From Gammaproteobacteria bacterium RIFCSPLOWO2_02_FULL_56_15 (lineage in GTDB: Bacteria; Pseudomonadota; Gammaproteobacteria; Eutrophobiales; Eutrophobiaceae), in assembly GCA_001801825.1 (NCBI GenBank), contig MGYR01000172.1, positions 1-7,156 of the forward strand: 7,156 bases of DNA, written 5' to 3'. How positions within the stretch are numbered: position 1 is the first letter of the stretch; each line of letters starts with the position of its first letter. Below the pieces are notes generated by a model. It searched no databases and was not told the origin of the DNA. It was given only the letters and a program-made list of their open reading frames with translations. The position numbers and the translations under genes were made by a program. Positions 5,844-7,156 of this stretch are shown piece by piece.

Positions 5844-6244
5844 GAAATTCATGCATGCCTCACCAGGACATTGTCTGAAAAACAGGGCAAGGCTGGCGTC
5901 TTGCGTGCAAACGGGGGGTTGCGCCGGTAAGCGATCAAATGTAAACGATTGTTCCTGTCTGAACAGCAGAGCTTTGGTCAGGACAGTTGGCGATGGCAGG
6001 CTGTAAGGCCAGATGAAGGCAGGGTGTCCGGGTGTTTTACAGGGGGAAGGGGGTTTATATTTCCCATACTTGCTGTGGCCGCCGCTGCGACCACTTAGGA
6101 TGGCGGAAGTCCTGACAACGCAGGAGCAGTCGCCAGGCGCTTCCTGGATGACGAGGAGTGACTGTGATTACCCATGGCAAGCCCTGAAATTATCTGAGAT
6201 GATAAGCCCCGCAGAGGCCATGTCTGGTAATTTCGGAGATTTTC
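5844..6244. other. Stretch without a supportable gene, possibly mobile-element debris
   Basis: About 400 bases with no convincing gene. A plus-strand frame from 6013 runs into the next gene in another phase and reads like a shadow. G-rich bases around 6041-6056 (ggggg runs followed by tttatatttccc) resemble an element terminus more than coding DNA, and the stretch directly follows an IS91 remnant, so it may hold the element's former non-coding end. That is a guess. A short inverted repeat, TTATC-6-GATAA, lies at 6190-6205, about 40 bases before the GTG start of the next gene, and could be an operator or simply chance. Confidence 0.35.
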
Positions 6245-6862
6245 GTGAAACTGCAACTGGTCCCCATCGCGGGGGAGAAGAAGATTGTCAGCGAGGAGGA
6301 AAAGGCCCGCCTGAGAAAGCGGACAGAGCCCATCGCGCCGGAACGGCTCCGGGCCTTCGCCCCCGCGGAGCAGAAGGCGATCAAGCATTTTCTCGCCAGC
6401 CTGGTGACCCTCACCGAGCAGGTCCATCACCTCATGGGGCAGGGTCATGTCTCCGGCGCCCCGGACGAGACGGAGATGCAGCACTTGCAGTCCCTGCGCG
6501 CGGAGCTGTTCCATAAACCCCCGCCCGTGGTGGCGGGATTCATCCGCCTGCTCGATTTCTTCCCGATGGAGCCATGGCACGAATTCGAGATGATGATCGC
6601 CGGGGTCCGCGGCGATGACATCCATCATTACTACGTGACCAAGCTCAAGGCGGCGGTGGATACGCACCATGTCCGGGTGGAAGATCAACTGGAGGCGCAG
6701 GAAGAGCAAAAGATGCTGTCTGAAGTGAAATTACGGATCACACCCAGCGAGATCAATGACCTGATCCATCTGCATCCCCTGGAGGATCTGGTCAGGCACC
6801 TGATCGATGCCCGGCGGCTTATCTCGGGGGAATTCTGGGACGAGGGGTATTATGATTTCTGA
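6245..6862 (+). CDS. Unrecognised 205-residue acidic/charged protein
   Basis: I do not recognise this family. The 205-residue product starts at GTG (6245), six bases after GGAG (6235-6238), a good ribosome site. It is soluble-looking, with no signal peptide or membrane helix. It is highly charged and probably largely helical: a KKIVSEEEKARLRKR segment near residues 12-26, a region around 30-60 (ERLRAFAPAEQKAIKHFLAS), a His-rich part with HHLMGQGH and DDIHHYYVTKLKAAVDTHH (about 60-145), and a coiled-coil-like EDQLEAQEEQKMLSEVKLR (about 146-164). The end is LIDARRLISGEFWDEGYYDF. Clean coding character throughout and a good start site support a real gene. Its end overlaps by 11 bases a frame leading into the ABC-transporter ATPase fragment, suggesting an operon with an exporter. 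No function is claimed. Confidence 0.75.
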   Translation: MKLQLVPIAGEKKIVSEEEKARLRKRTEPIAPERLRAFAPAEQKAIKHFLASLVTLTEQVHHLMGQGHVSGAPDETEMQHLQSLRAELFHKPPPVVAGFIRLLDFFPMEPWHEFEMMIAGVRGDDIHHYYVTKLKAAVDTHHVRVEDQLEAQEEQKMLSEVKLRITPSEINDLIHLHPLEDLVRHLIDARRLISGEFWDEGYYDF

Positions 6863-7129
6863 ACCTGCTGGTTCTGAGCCGGGCATTGCGCCCATGAATC
6901 AACCCGTATCGGAACAGGACAACATCTGATCCAAATCACGTCGGCCGTTCTCGAAGTCCGCAATCTCAGGAAGTGCTATCAGGACTTGGTCGCCGTTGCC
7001 GATATCTCGTTCCAGATCCCGGAAGGCATTTGCTTCGGCCTGCTCGGTCCCAACGGCGCCGGCAAGACCACCACCATCGAGATGATCGAGGGGATTACGC
7101 GGCCGACTGGTAATAGGTTGGCAAGCTGA
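6852..7129 (+). pseudogene. ABC transporter ATP-binding protein, N-terminal fragment with frameshift
   Basis: From about 6929 to 7111 the frame encodes VLEVRNLRKCYQDLVAVADI, SFQIPEGICFGLLGPNGAGK and TTTIEMIEGITRPTG. The N-terminal strand, Walker A GPNGAGKTT (7046-7072) and 'IEMIEGITRPTG' are typical of DRA/NatA-type ATPases. The rest, including the Q-loop, signature motif and Walker B, is absent: after PTG the match ends and a stop comes at 7127. This frame has no ATG. A plausible start lies one frame away: ATG at 6852 (inside the end of the preceding gene) or 6894, giving MNQPVSEQDNI and a stop at 6927. A -1 shift near 6926 would join the two as ...QDNILIQITSAVLEV. So there is a frameshift, a sequencing error or an unusual start, plus a 3' truncation. 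The family is secure; the substrate is unknown. Confidence 0.8.
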
Positions 7130-7156
7130 TCCCCGCCTGGCGACAAACGTCCTTGA
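7112..7156. other. Unexplained tail after the ABC fragment
   Basis: These 45 bases do not continue the ABC ATPase in any frame that I can recognise. They show no repeat or hairpin. They are probably the edge of another joined piece whose identity lies outside the window. Confidence 0.35.

Noticed and set aside
6013..6516. Plus-strand frame of 167 codons overlapping the 205-residue gene
   Set aside because: Lies in another phase of the better gene at 6245, has a low-complexity Gly/Arg/Pro tail and no clear ribosome site.

Overview
The window looks like a proteobacterial accessory or scar region, a mosaic of pieces with different origins rather than one coherent operon. The left half (about 1-3515) has moderate GC and gammaproteobacterial or betaproteobacterial-type content. 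It holds a complete REP-associated tyrosine transposase (RAYT) at 435-1139, bracketed by short oppositely oriented repeats, then a complete AsmA-family envelope protein at 1470-3515 with a good candidate sigma70-type promoter.

Directly after the AsmA stop codon the layout becomes a patchwork. A short in-frame remnant of an IS91-family transposase (about 3515-3601) abuts a visibly more GC-rich block (about 3602-5540) with alphaproteobacterial-style codon use. This block carries a 3'-truncated lipoprotein gene on the minus strand, a divergent and complete M1-family metallopeptidase lipoprotein (3916-5304), and an ATGA-coupled DUF2834-like membrane protein (5301-5630) that has lost its native 3' end. 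Next come the minus-strand 3' end of an NTF2/SnoaL-like gene (5560-5754) and a second IS91-family transposase remnant (about 5754-5843). The two IS91 remnants lie in the same orientation and cover neighbouring parts of the same protein family, but in reversed order around the cargo.

The right part has a 400-base stretch with no supportable gene, an unrecognised 205-residue protein (6245-6862), and the 5' end of an ABC-transporter ATPase gene. The ATPase lacks a start in its own frame, has an apparent frameshift, and breaks off shortly after Walker A (about 7111).

The intact and probably functional genes are the RAYT, AsmA, the M1 peptidase and the 205-residue protein. At least five gene pieces are truncated at abrupt junctions. 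Two explanations fit: repeated IS91-type one-ended transposition and recombination in a genomic scrap region, or chimeric joins in a metagenomic assembly. The sequence alone cannot decide between them. I found no tRNA, rRNA, CRISPR array or clear integron attC site, and no convincing new defence or metabolic system.
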